Below are positions 52,623 to 64,000 of a DNA stretch of 64,000 bases, piece after piece. The number at the start of each line of letters is the position of its first letter. Positions within the stretch are counted from its first letter, which is position 1. Under the pieces are notes generated by a model, which was not told the origin of the DNA, did not search any database, and worked only from the letters and a program-made list of their open reading frames with translations. The translations under genes and the position numbers were made by a program. Where the stretch lies: positions 3,655,249-3,719,248 of the forward strand of contig NC_052672.1 of the NCBI RefSeq assembly GCF_016802725.1, given 5' to 3'. This DNA is from Solenopsis invicta. Taxonomy: Eukaryota > Arthropoda > Insecta > Hymenoptera > Formicidae.

Positions 52623-53928
52623 TTATAATTATTATAATTATAATTGTTATATATATATTACATATTTATTAATTATATATATTGTTACATATACATAATT
52701 CTAATCATTATATCACATTATTAATAATTATCATTTATATTAAAAATGTAATAAAACTTTTACTTTTGTTGATAAAACAAGAGATTATATTAGGTTCTGT
52801 GGAAACGCGTTTGCTTTGTTTTTATTCATGCGACTCCTTTTTGCAATCACTGTTGCATGAGTCTAACTGAAGAAATGCAGAATAACATTACGAGTAATGA
52901 TAATTAAGAATGAAACAAAACATCGCGTGACCCTGCAAAGAACGCATGCATAACATTGTTGAAGGGGAACACAAAACAAGTATTATCATATTCATCAATA
53001 TAAATAATAACAACAATAGGCGATACTGTAATAATATATAGAGAAGAAGGTAATGTTATGGTTTTCATTTATATTTACAATAACTTTGTTAATAATTAAT
53101 ATTTTAATTAAAAAAGTTAACATTTACATTCATCAATATGTTGTTCAATCGACTCTAAATTCAAAGTACAAAATATTATTATTCAAATTACAAAATATTT
53201 ATTATAGATGTTATTTATGAAAATTTGACACTACACAATGGATCGAAGAAAAATAGGAATGATATTGTAAACCCTCAACTAAAATATTTAAAAATTTGTT
53301 TTGTTTACAATTTTGTAAAAAATACAGTGGTTTATCATAAAATTATAAATTTAGTAAAATTAAGAAAAAACTATTGTAGAATATATGTATGCAATGTACT
53401 TTCCTGTATACATGCAATGTACCTTTTCTGTACATAGATTGCACTAAAAATCTATAATATGTAATGTAAACTAGAGATTAATAGAAAATCAACTTATCGA
53501 ATAACTACTTTGAAAACTTTGAAAGAGGCCACATTAGGCTTTTTAAGACGTCAATATGTTTAAAGAATTAACAAAATTCCATGTTATTGTTTAACTTAAC
53601 ATAGCTTGAAATATGTATAGTTAAATAAAATATTAAATAACAAAAAAACATTCAAGTGTACATATATTTATGTGATAATACGTCCAAGTTTTAAAAAAAT
53701 GAAGATATATATAATTCAATGCTAAAATATATCTTTATCAAAAATATCAAAATGTACAAAAATAAAAATATATCGGCTGTTGTGTATTAGCGTATTAGCG
53801 CTATTTTAAGCAACTAAACAAATAATTCCATAAATAAACATTAGAATTCCAAAACGTAGATATTATGAGTGGCCATAATACCTACAAAGATCGTATTGTC
53901 ACCTTCTTCTCCATATACAGCATGTCCT
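52623..53928. other. No gene; AT-rich
   Basis: Only short, low-complexity frames are present. Near 53390-53435 a CATGCAATGTAC-type unit repeats twice. Confidence 0.5.
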
Positions 53929-53929
53929 T

Positions 53930-54111
53930 ATATAAGTAGCCACCTCTGTTTATCTCGCAAACTAATACAGACAGACCTAACAAAAATAATATTGAATTAA
54001 ATAATTTAATCTAAACTCTTTTGTGTTCACAATAGTATAGTTCAAATTATTTTAATATTATTTTTGTTAGGTTTATTCCTGTTTGAAATAAAAAGAGGTA
54101 GTCACTTATCT
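53930..54111. mobile_element. Approx. 180-bp palindromic MITE
   Basis: Arms TATAAGTAGCCACCTCTGTT and ACCTAACAAAAATAATATT pair with AATATTATTTTTGTTAGGT and AAAAAGAGGTAGTCACTTAT. TA lies at the edges. Confidence 0.7.
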
Positions 54112-54129
54112 AAGAACACTATCCGTGTA

Positions 54130-55740
54130 CAGTACTGGACAAAATAAATCATATACCTTACAAAAAATTCAATTTGTTAGTGTAACTATTTTTTTAACAA
54201 GCAAATATATTATTAAATATATTATTACAAGAAAATTAAAGCATTTCAAAGTATTTAAATAAAGGAAATATGAAATAATCAAAATTGTTCTTAATTTTTT
54301 TGTGAGAGATTGATTATTTAATATTGTTGCATTTTGCCCTGGACAAAATAAATCATACACTTTTAGAAGTAGTAATTAACAAACAAATAAAATTAATTCT
54401 AATGTTGCTTAGTACTTGGTGTGGCCTTTAGCTTTTAATACTGCTTCCAGTCGGTGAGGCATACTATCGACTAATTTCTTTATTCAGGACCAATTTTCTC
54501 GCAGGCCTTCTGGAGTGCTGCATAATATGATGTTTTGTCAGTTACATTCGTTTTATCCATATTCCCGTTCAAATAAGCTCACAGATTTTCAATCGGGTTT
54601 AAATCTGGTGATTGAGGTGACCATTCGAGGAGTTTTACTTTATTGGATTTGAAAAAAACAGTGGTTTTTTTCGCCTTATGCTTTGGGTCGCTATCTTGCT
54701 AAAAGATAAAGTTGTTTTCTAAGTCTAATTTTAAAAGAGATTCAAATTCTCGCATAATCAATACATCCTTCTGCCGTCATAATACCTTCAATTTGAGTCA
54801 AATTACCAGACCAGGTAGAGCATCCCATACCATAATATTACCACTTCCATGTTTTACATATTTTTGAATATTTACTTCTTTGAGAGCTTCACCAGGTTTT
54901 CGCCACACCCTAGACCATCGTTTTTGTCCAAATAACTCAAACTTGCTCTCATCAGATCAAAAACTTAGAGGCATATTTGCGTGCTTTTTGGTAAACGCTT
55001 TTTCTTATTTATTTTATTGATGAAAAGACGCTTTGATGCAAACACATTTTTTAGTCTAAATTCCCTAAGTCTGCGTCGCATAGTGCAACTACTGACATTC
55101 AATTTCATAGATTCCAGAATGTTTCGCGATAATAACTTCGGATTTTGTTTTACCATTCGAACAATTCTGGTGTCATCACAAAAAATTGTAGCCCGCTTTC
55201 GACCTTTTCCGGAACAGTTTGTCACAATCCCATGTGTTTTGTATTTTTTTCCAAATGTGCTGCACTGCTTTAACAGAGATTGAGTATTTATTAGCAATTA
55301 TCCTAAAAGAATCACCATTCTGTCGGTCGCAAATTACGAAATTTCGGATATCAAGAAAAATTTGCTTCCGTGACATTGTTCTTGCTCGTTACAGTTACTC
55401 TGATTCACTAAACACATAAATTCTAAGCGTAGATACAATGTAAACAAACAGTAGAATGACGAATAATAGCAGAACGACGAAATGTAAACATTGGCAGTTT
55501 CCTACGTTATACTATTTAAATGTATGATTTATTTTGTCCAGGGCAAAATGTAGTATTAAATAATAAATCTTTTTACAAAAAAATTAAGAACAATTTTAAT
55601 TATTTCATATTTCTTTTATTTAAATACTTTGAAATGCTTTAATTTTCCTGTATTTAATAATCTACTTGCTTGTTAAAAAAATAATTACACTAACAAAATC
55701 AATTTTTTTAAAGGTGTATGATTTATTTTGTCCAGTACTG
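54130..55740 (-). mobile_element. Tc1-like element with repeated end motifs (IR/DR type)
   Basis: The 1611-bp element starts CAGTACTGGACAAAATAAAT and ends with the complement, between TA copies (54128-54129 and 55741-55742). The inverted repeats are about 230 bp. Each arm contains a second copy of GGACAAAATAAATCATA at its inner end (54342 and 55528 regions), the inverted-repeat/direct-repeat layout of many Tc1-like transposons. Confidence 0.9.
54400..55376 (-). pseudogene. Tc1-like transposase, degenerate
   Basis: Frames from 55376 read MSRKQIFLDIRNFVICDRQN (paired-type DNA-binding domain), then in another frame RIVRMVKQNPKLLSRNI and VSSCTMRRRLREF. Downstream come SDESKFELFGQ, QDSDPKHKA and SPQSPDLNPIENL with several stops, giving the D, D and E of the catalytic triad. 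It ends near GHTKY. Many stops and frame breaks make it inactive. Confidence 0.87.
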
Positions 55741-55742
55741 TA

Positions 55743-57797
55743 TGTGTGCGTGTGTATTTATAAATATAGGCGAGTATCTCCCTATCCTTCTAGAAGCTTT
55801 GTCAATTACAACGTAACCAAAGGGGGTTATTAATACGATAACGACTAAAATTATCTAATTGTCGCGTGATAAGGCGGAACACATCTAATGTGTTTAGCGT
55901 TAAAACTCCAATGCGGCTCATGTAATAACGTCGAAGTCAGATTCCCTAGAAAATTAACAGATTCTATTTCTACATTAAAAAAAAAACACAAATCGTACAA
56001 GAGATAAAATCTTATCTAAAAAAATTTTTTTTAATAAAAAAATAAATTATTTTGAAAATACAAATACAAAAAAATTTCGTAAACACTTCAATTCTGATGT
56101 TAATTGCCAATTTTATTCTTCTAACTTTACAAAATTTGATAATTAAAATACAATTATTAAACAGTTATTAAAATGTTTAAAATTTTAGAAATCAGGGATG
56201 CTCCATGTTTCTCACTGAAGGGTCTCTGACTGAAATGAAATGAGACTGACTCTTATGTCAAAAAGAAAAAGAAATAATCGGAACACAATCATAATTAACC
56301 TGTCTTCCGCCTCCTGTAAAAAATCAAGGCGTTACAGCTTAGTAGCTCACGTGCTGAAGCTTAAACTTGACTAGAACTAAACGAGTGTGCGGAGGATAAC
56401 ATATTATATAATTCTGTCCATTCCTCTCTCTCTCTCTTCCTCTCTCGCTTATGCTTAATCTACAAATTTATTTTTATTCTTTATTTATCAATTTCATTAA
56501 TTTTTCCACGCCATTATCTTTTTTCGCAGAGTCAAATATTTCGAATACACTTAAAATGACGCTCCACATTTTATATTCTGAAACATTCTCATAAATTACT
56601 AAGAAGAAAAGTTGTTAATTTAACAAAACTTTTCAAATTTTTCAGTTAATCAAATTTCTTCAACTCAAATATTTTATGTATAGAAAAGAGTAGTGGGGTA
56701 AGTCGGATTTATTTGCAATTTTTGTGAGAACATCTCCTTATCGAGAGATAAGGAGCAAATAAAATCCAATCGTAAAATCGAAAGTGCCGTTGGAAAGATA
56801 ATTTAACCTGCTTCATTTTTGCTTGAGACCATTTTGACGTATTTCTCACCTGTGTTGAATTATAATGGAAAACGTAAAAACGTTTTTTCCAGACTGATTT
56901 GGGTCCATTGAGTTCCAAATGAGTCCAAATCAACTACTCACTAGAGGAACCCCCCCTAATAAGACACTTCTATTTTTACCGACTTTTAGACAGAATTTTC
57001 AAAGATTTTAATGTATTTTTTTTAGCATTGAGTAAAAACAAACAATATGATAGTAAAAAAAAAAATTTTATTAAAAGAAAATAGTGACAATTTATATAAT
57101 TAGACGTTTCCCGGTCATGTTATGATATCGTTATATAATTGGAATTGAAATCAATAAAATTCAATTACTCTGAGTCTAATAACTCAGAATATTTTAGTAA
57201 TTTAACATTTTTAGGACCAGATTTTGTCAACCGATCACTAGTGCTATGATCAGATTGCAATTTCGATGGAAAAGTCCAATTTGAGCATAAGTTTTTTTCA
57301 AATTTTGGAACAAATTTTACAATAAACCGCAAAAATGATTACAAAACGCTTGATATTTTTGAATTCTACACTCTTCAGTTATCTTAAATCAATTACGTTT
57401 CAAAATTTTAACTCTTTTTAAATAATAATTTACAAGGATTTTTTTTTTTTTAATTTTTGCACAATGGCTGAAAATACATATATTCGCGTCTATTCTACGA
57501 ATATTATGACAGAACTGTTATCATATGTCAAACTGCTATCATATGTTCAGTGTCTTATAAGGGCTTTGCATTATAAATGGCAAATTGTTTAACCGTATTC
57601 ATTTAAATTAAAAAAGTCCTATTTGGAACACGGTCCGATTTAGTCCACTCTCCCCTATGTTAAATATATAAATATTTGATGTAAAGTTCAAGTATTTTAT
57701 ATATTTAAGTTAAACATATAATTTTATTCTCATTGTTGAATTATATCTGTGTGCCTCGTTTCCGAAATATATCTTTCAAATATTTTCCACATTAATA
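55743..57797. other. No gene; possible old inverted-repeat element at 56689-57655
   Basis: TAGTGGGGTAAGTCGGA at 56693 and the complement of TCCGATTTAGTCCACTCTCC near 57636 could be ends of a degenerate element of about 960 bp. The rest is AT-rich without coding frames. Confidence 0.35.
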
Positions 57798-58707
57798 TTA
57801 GGTGTAGTAAAAAGAAATCCATTATTTTTTCAATCGAAATTGTCGAATCCGACCGTCATGCAAGCACTGTTTCGATTGCCCAGGAGCTAAACATTGCACA
57901 AAAAATCGTTTGGAATCACTTAAATAAGGCTGGTTACAAAAAGAAGCTCGATGTATAGGTGCCACACGAGTTAACGCAAAAAAACCTCATGGACCGAATT
58001 TCCATCTGCGAATCGCAACAAAATCGACCCATTTCTGAAGCGGATGATTACTGGTGATGAAAAGTGGAAAAATGGACACTTACGACAACGTCAAGCAAAA
58101 ACGGTCATGGTTGAATCGCGATGAGCCGGCGCAAACGGTGGCCAAACCAGGAATAACGGTCAAGAAGGTTTTGCTGTGTGTTTGGTGGGATTGGCAGGAA
58201 ATCATCTACTATGAGCTGCTCCCCTACGGCTAAACTCTTAATTCGGACCTGTACTGTCAACAATTGGACCATCTGAAGGAAGCAAACGCCCAGAAGCGCC
58301 CTAGCTTTGGCCAATAGGAGAGGAATTGTGTTTCATCAGGATAACGCCAGGTCACACACATCGATAGTGACTCGCCAGAAGCTCCGAGAACTTGGTTGGG
58401 AAATTCTTATGCATCCACCTTATAGTCCGGATCTGGCACCAAGTGATTACTACATGTTCTTGTCTATGGCGAATGATTTTGCTGGTGAAAAATACGTCTC
58501 AAGAGAAGCTTGTGAAAATCGACTGTCCCAGTTTTTGCGATAGAACGAGGGTGTCTATGAGAGAGGCATAATAAAATTACCTTCAAAATGGCAACAAGTT
58601 ATCAAACAAAACGGTGCATATTTGACCTAAATCGGATCATTCTAACTATGCTAAATAAAGCCTTTATTTTAATGCAAAAATAATGGATTTCTTTTTACTA
58701 CACCTAA
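57798..58707 (+). mobile_element. Internally deleted mariner
   Basis: Ends TTAGGTGTAGTAAAAAGAAA match their complement over about 32 bases and lie between TA copies (57796-57797 and 58708-58709). The 910-bp length is short of a full mariner because the N-terminal coding part is missing. Confidence 0.92.
57830..58570 (+). pseudogene. Mariner transposase, N-terminally deleted and frameshifted
   Basis: Frames read SIAQELNIAQKIVWNHLNKA (second helix-turn-helix), then VPHELTQKNLMDRISIC after a stop. The catalytic region continues in several frames to VFHQDNARSHTS and HPPYSPDLAPSDYYMF. The second and third Asp are kept; the first region is damaged. Stops are frequent, so no product is expected. 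Confidence 0.88.
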
Positions 58708-60946
58708 TATTTTGGGTTTGACATACGATATTTTGCCTAGTCTATTTAGCACTTTATGTGAGAGTGTTTTCTGTATTATCGCATTGGTTTTCTCTAAGGT
58801 TTTTAGGAATTTTTTGAAAACATGGATAAATATTTTTCAAAATTTATTTCTTTCAAAATTTAGTTCTTTATTTATTATTTACTTACTATTATTAAAAAAG
58901 TACTTTTATTCCAAAAAAGTACTTTTACCCCAAAAAAGTACTTTTACTCCATTTTTTACGTTTTCAAGTCCGAAAAAATATAAAAAATTAATAGATCATT
59001 GATTGATACGTAAATGCATAGCTAATTAGAGATGATCCTTATTTAGCCAGAACTGTATCTTAATACTTAATATCTTGTGTGATTTTATATACATCTTCAA
59101 TTCATCAAACTGCACGCCAAATAAATTTTCGATTGATCGATTTTGAAATACAGTTTTAAATTTTGTGAGAATAGTAATATTACAATATTAATTTGGTTAT
59201 AAATTTAATAATAATAATGTTAACAATCATGAACGTACTCGAAGAAAGAAGGGGTTTAGGGGGTTCAAACCTTTCCAAAATTTTAAAAATTATTTGCGCA
59301 ACACACTGGTAGATCATCCGAGTGGCTCTTATGTCAATTCACAGACATTGCTGTGAATCCTGAAGATATATTAAATTACTTTAAAAAAATCTTGTTTTAT
59401 AATTCTTTAGTATTGTAAATTTTGAGTAATCTTTGTTTTATCCTTTTTCTTTTATTTAATTTTATTTTAATATTGCATTTTTAATAAAATTTAACAACGT
59501 TTTTCGAAGATTTAGAAGATTTTTCTATATTCTGTTTCAAATTTCTTTTCCTAATAGAATGATTATGAATATTTTATAAGTTACAGATTACAGTTTTGAT
59601 CATCGCGTCAAGTTGAAAAAAAATTTTAATTTTAACTTTGTAACAATGTAATTGTAATTTTTATGAGATTTTTCTCTATGACTTTATATCGCTCTTTCCT
59701 TTCTTTATTATACATAATTTGTTATTCTTAATTTATTATTTATTCATTTTATGGAAATCAATGAGATCGTCTCTTTGCTTCACATGGACGTCCCTACAAA
59801 ATACTTAGCTTGCTACCCAATTGTAATGGGCACGGTGACTGGAATTTTTACTTCAATGTAATGCGAAAAAAGTAAGCTGTCTCGTCTAAATATATTTGTC
59901 TCTCACTGAAGATAACCTGAACATGGACCAAAACATTCCAATTTATGGTTTGGACTTTTTGAATATAAATTATACAGTACTACGCACCAAGAACCACATT
60001 GTACTTTCATTAGTCCATTGTTTTATTTATTTTATGTGTAATAATAATAATAATAGCAATGTTTAAAAAATTACATTTTGCCTTTAATAAATTGTATTTT
60101 ATCTATATTTCCTTATTAAAAAAAAAATAAAAATTATAATTTACAAAACTAATATTTTTCTCGTTTAAAATCAAGAATGAGGAAATATTCTAAGCTTTAA
60201 AATAGCAATTTGTTACGCAAAAAATTGTTGTTTATGTGATAACAAAGTTGATATTCTCTTCTCCCCCTCCAAATTCTGGGTAAGCTCATGTTAATAAGTT
60301 AATAAAAAATTAAGTTAATTCTAATTCCGACAATAGCCATGAGTATTCTAATTAAAATGACGTATGAGATTTTATTTTCAATCTACTGGGATATTCGAAA
60401 TTATGGTTATCCATTATATAAATCAAATCATCAATGCAAACATCAAATGTATCTATTGATAAATTATTATTCATATTTTTACTAAAAAGATAAGAAATCA
60501 ATTTTCAAACAATAACAAATAAAAGACAAAAGTAATTTTGAAGAATATTTTACCTATTTTCTTAAAAAAAGTTCCTCAAAACCTTTTAAAAAATTAACTC
60601 GATAAAATAGAAAACCAATTCTCATATCGTCATTCATGCATGGATCGTTGATTATCACGCATGGAAAGAGCACATCGCATATATTATAAATCTTTTTCGA
60701 AAAAACGAAATACTAAAAATAAAACTAGCAAAAAGGACGACCGCCTTTCTACAGCTACAATATCAAGAGGCGCGGTCGCGTCTCGCATTATAATTTACAG
60801 TGAAATCTGAACATTGTGCAAACGAAGTATGTACGTGCTTTAATCGCGTATTGGCCGTAGCACATGGCGCATTGGTTTACATCTTAAGTAAACTATATTC
60901 TACACCAAATTTATGCATCGATTATAAAGGCCATAATCACCGACGA
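58708..60946. other. No gene; AT-rich with a short tandem repeat
   Basis: 58897-58954 holds three copies of a 19-20-bp unit AAAAAAGTACTTTTAYTCC. No coding frame is convincing in the remainder. Confidence 0.5.
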
Positions 60947-61403
60947 GAGATTATTAAAGACCGCTAACCTTACAGTAGTTTGTGTGACTTAAATTTTTAA
61001 TGATAAACTGACAATACAGTACTAATTTTATAATTTATTATTATCCTGAAGTTTCATAGATATGCTTACGTATTTGTAACCTGAAAATTCTCGATTTTTA
61101 TTAAAAATTGCAGTTTTGATGTTAACATCCAAGTTTGATTATCGACAGAGATAATAACTAATCAAAAAGAATTACAATTTTGAAGCAATATACAATGATG
61201 TTATTAAATATAAGTATTCATACTTGCTTATGAAGTATTTATATAATAAAAAAATCAAGATTTTAATAATATATTACTCAAATATTTGTATTAACAATCA
61301 TAGTCGATAACGTCATCACTCTTCAATTACCGCCCGTGGGGCCCCAGTGACGATCCCGAAAATTTATCCAGGGTTGACGGTCTTTAATAATCTCTTGTCG
61401 GTG
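60947..61403. repeat. Inverted repeat pair, possible degraded element
   Basis: CACCGACGAGAGATTATTAA at 60947 has an almost perfect complement ending at 61403, 26 bases each. The interior is AT-rich and non-coding. Confidence 0.6.
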
Positions 61404-61675
61404 CCATAGTACACCGAAAAATTTAAACAGTAAAATTTGAGCAGTAAGTGAATCAGCCAATTATAATCGAGAACTCAAAACAAATATAGCAAGCGATAGA
61501 AAATCTAAACTGGTTGACTTTCTTACTGCTTAAGTTCTTTTGCGTATAATGACCCAAAGGCTTATTTCAAGGTGAATTAAAAGCCAAAGCATAGACTTTT
61601 ACACAACGCATTATGCATAGAAAAATCAACTAAATAGAACTATATTTTTATACTCCCTTCTCAGTGCATAGCGTA

Positions 61676-63087
61676 CAGGGTATCAGAAAATAACCATCCA
61701 TGATCTCATGAGTTGATAGAGCAAGTCATACTAAGAAAAAAAGTCCTTTACCATTTTTTATTATTCGTAATAGTTACCAAAATAAAAATTAGTGAAATTC
61801 AAGACACGTAGCAGCTTTGCGTGTGTGGCAGCCGAGCGCCAGCGCGCTGGCCGGTAAACAATGGCCTAATTTACATTATGCGGCCTGACCTATGCATTAA
61901 CCTATACCCTGACCTAAAATAGGTCACTACTGAGACGTTTACAATGTTTATACCAAAGTATAGACTTTTACTATGGCTACCTTCAGCTCTAATATAGATA
62001 ACTTTACCTATCATGTTAATACCATCTATTGAGAAAAACAAAGACAAAAAATACCTCGATAAGCATATCGCGCGAATATGTATGTACAGTCGTGAGCTAA
62101 AAGGTTGCAACATATTTTCTTTAATGGTTTTTGGAATGTAGACTTGCTCATTGAACGGCGAACATAATTGGTTCTTACCTGTGGATCCAACCAATTACGT
62201 TTGCCGATCAATGCCGATCAAAACCATCGAAGGAAATGTGTTGCAACCTTTTAGCTCACGACTGTACAGTACAATTTAAAAACTCACTTTTTTCAAATCA
62301 CTGGAAAAAACCAGAAAAATATATTCCAATTCTTTTTATTACTTTTTTGCGAAAAATTGCTGTTTTTTTTTCGGTAAATAACGTGCTACCTAATTTTGCA
62401 ATATTATTAAAATAAGACACATCGTGTAAACACTGGAATTAATATTGAGCTAATTTTTAGGTTATATTATATAACCTAAATCGTAATATCCAATTTATAT
62501 TTGGAATATTACATCACTTCAAGTTTGATATAATTATTAATTATTAAACAAACTGTTGATTTACGCATTGTAAATCCTCGTGGCGGGAGACTCCCACCGT
62601 GGTAAATTCTGCATAAAACAAAGCCATTTATCAGGATTTACTGGTACGCTTTGCACCATTTTAGTCTATCTCCGTTTACACGCGTTATTTCGGGCGGCCT
62701 GACAGCACCTAAGATTAGTGAGGGATCGCAAAGAAGTTCCCTGACCTAAGCAAGTCCACAACTGTTTACATCGTCGTGACCTATCGCGTTTAGATCTAAT
62801 ATAGGGTATAGGTAGCGGTCTAAGCGCTCTAAGGTGTAAACCATAAACATCAAGCCTATGCTGTTTCTCTCTCCTTACCGCGCCGCTACCCGCAACTGCC
62901 CCTAGCTTGGCGACTGATGGGCGGTCCCTGCGGTGGGCAGGGAGAATACGCGCCTCATTCGCCGAACTTTACTAATTTTCAAATCGTTAACTATTACGAA
63001 TAATGAAAAATGGTAAAAAACTTTTCTTCTCAGTATGACTTGCTCTATCAACCCATGAGAGCATGGCAAATTATTTTCTGACACTCT
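61676..63087. mobile_element. Fold-back element, CAGGGTATCAG ends
   Basis: Arms of about 125 bp (61676-61800 and 62955-63087) share GAGTTGATAGAGCAAGTCAT and GTCCTTTACCATTTTT-type blocks. A MITE (62087-62264) is inserted in it. CCTATACCCTGACCTA and TAGGGTATAGG segments are also inverted inside. No transposase. Confidence 0.75.
62087..62264. mobile_element. Palindromic MITE, CAGTCGTGAGC family, second member
   Basis: Ends and interior match 26725-26913; TA flanks at 62085-62086 and 62265-62266. The right arm has a short deletion. Confidence 0.88.
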
Positions 63088-63133
63088 ATATATATTCTTA
63101 CGGATTTTTTTATCTCTTCTTATGTGCTTCATA

Positions 63134-63588
63134 CAGGGTGTCACAAAATATTCGTTCATGCTCTCGTGAGTTGATACAGAAAATAAAACTGAAAAGAAAA
63201 GTCCTTTACCATTTTTCAAAATTCGTAATAGTTATCAAGATAAAAATTAATATAATCGGCAAATGAGCACATACTTTCCCTACCCACCGCACGCGGGGAC
63301 CGCCCGTCGCCAAACCATAAACAGACGCGGCAAGCGGAGCGGTGAGAAGGGAGAAACAGCAATAGCTGTCTTACTCGCCTCATCGCGTTGCCTGCCGCGG
63401 CTGCCTATGGCGACGGACGGGCGGTCCCCGCGTGCGGTGGGTAGGGAAAGTAAGTGTTCATTTGCCGACTATATTAAATTTTTATCTCGGTAATTATTAC
63501 AAATTTCAAAAAATGGTAAAGAACTTTTCTTCCCACTTTTACTTGCTCTATTAACCCACAAGAGCAAAAAATATTTTGTGACACCTTG
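63134..63588. mobile_element. Fold-back element, CAGGGTGTCAC ends, short form
   Basis: Arms 63134-63290 and about 63435-63588 pair almost throughout, sharing blocks with the neighbour at 61676-63087 and a CCGCACGCGGGGACCGCCCG inner stem. The two adjacent elements belong to one family. Confidence 0.8.
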
Positions 63589-64000
63589 TGTACATATATA
63601 CACACACGCGCGCGCGCGCGCGCGCACGCACATATTATTTTAGCTCAAGGAAAAAAAATTTTTAGATGATTTCAATACGCTTTAAACTCGTATCAGACTA
63701 TCGGTTGACAGTTTTTGGATGACGATTCTATTTTAACTACACGATGCAACGAGCTTCGGTTAAAGTTACCGATTATGATGTAGCGTCTCATTCTTCAAGC
63801 GCCAATTACCAATCGTAGCCGGCAGCCTAAAGTCTTATACAGACTTTAGATTATATAGCAGAAATTCGCTGAATTATGTCATTTAATGTAAAAAAGTGTG
63901 GTTAGGACATAAAGCTTTATAAACTTTCTACAATAAGCTATTGATCGGTGTCATAAGTCGTAAGCCATAAGAATTGATCAATCATAGTCGAATATTCCCT
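63589..64000. other. No gene; CA/CG microsatellite then unique sequence
   Basis: 63598-63634 is an alternating CA/CG tract. The remainder has no coding frame that I can support. Confidence 0.6.

Noticed and set aside
52379..52698. Several frames through the (TA)n/(CA)n tract
   Set aside because: Low-complexity Tyr/Ile and Ala/Cys repeats from the microsatellite.
56689..57655. Old inverted-repeat transposon
   Set aside because: The end similarity is short and offset, and no target duplication is visible; mentioned only as possible.

Overview
This window is almost entirely transposable-element DNA from an animal genome, most likely an insect and probably a hymenopteran such as an ant. That placement is an inference from the family mix: mariner, Tc1-like and DD41D transposons, a TTAA-targeting Kolobok/Mutator-like element, Copia and Gypsy LTR retrotransposons, an R1-like LINE and a purine-rich LINE, with AT-rich unique sequence between them. 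I found no convincing host protein gene, no functional rRNA or tRNA gene and no CRISPR array. Nearly every long open frame is a transposase, a gag/pol frame, or a shadow of a palindromic repeat.

Layout. 1-7394: a very young, minus-strand Gypsy-type LTR retrotransposon (LTR, ORF3, pol, gag, tRNA-Lys primer site, LTR), cut by the window start. 7395-13036: AT-rich and pyrimidine-rich sequence with a TA-flanked MITE, a palindromic MITE with unstable ends and a dead mariner (11512-12801). 13037-24242: one minus-strand Copia element with a perfect 5-bp target duplication. Its 3' LTR is split by a mariner (13295-17321), which is itself split by an intact TTAA-flanked transposase element (13755-16460). 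Its RNase H region is split by a Tc1-like element with about 1.1-kb inverted repeats (17780-20318). 24411-31517: a dense run of DNA transposons: MITEs, a hAT remnant with 8-bp duplications, two abutting 189-bp MITEs, a DD41D element with an intact transposase (27156-29653) and an intact mariner (29698-31019) at the edge of the same (TA)n tract. 31800-37340: a Gypsy integrase remnant, degenerate DD41D relatives, an R1-like LINE fragment and a 5S-rRNA-like sequence. 37573-43930: a decayed LINE carrying two solo LTRs and a MITE. 43955-50342: a degenerate minisatellite, a piggyBac-like MITE, a palindromic MITE family with a Kolobok-like remnant inside one copy, and a mini-Helitron. 50343-64000: AT-rich DNA with microsatellites, a Tc1-like element, a deleted mariner and fold-back elements.

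The parts interact as a record of successive insertions. Several nests have target duplications exact enough to give the insertion order base by base. Elements that still look coding-competent are the Kolobok-like transposase, the DD41D transposase, the 29698-31019 mariner and much of the Gypsy element. The least ordinary observation is a short palindromic MITE family with 9-bp target duplications. Its members share a core, but their stems differ from copy to copy while remaining self-complementary within each copy.
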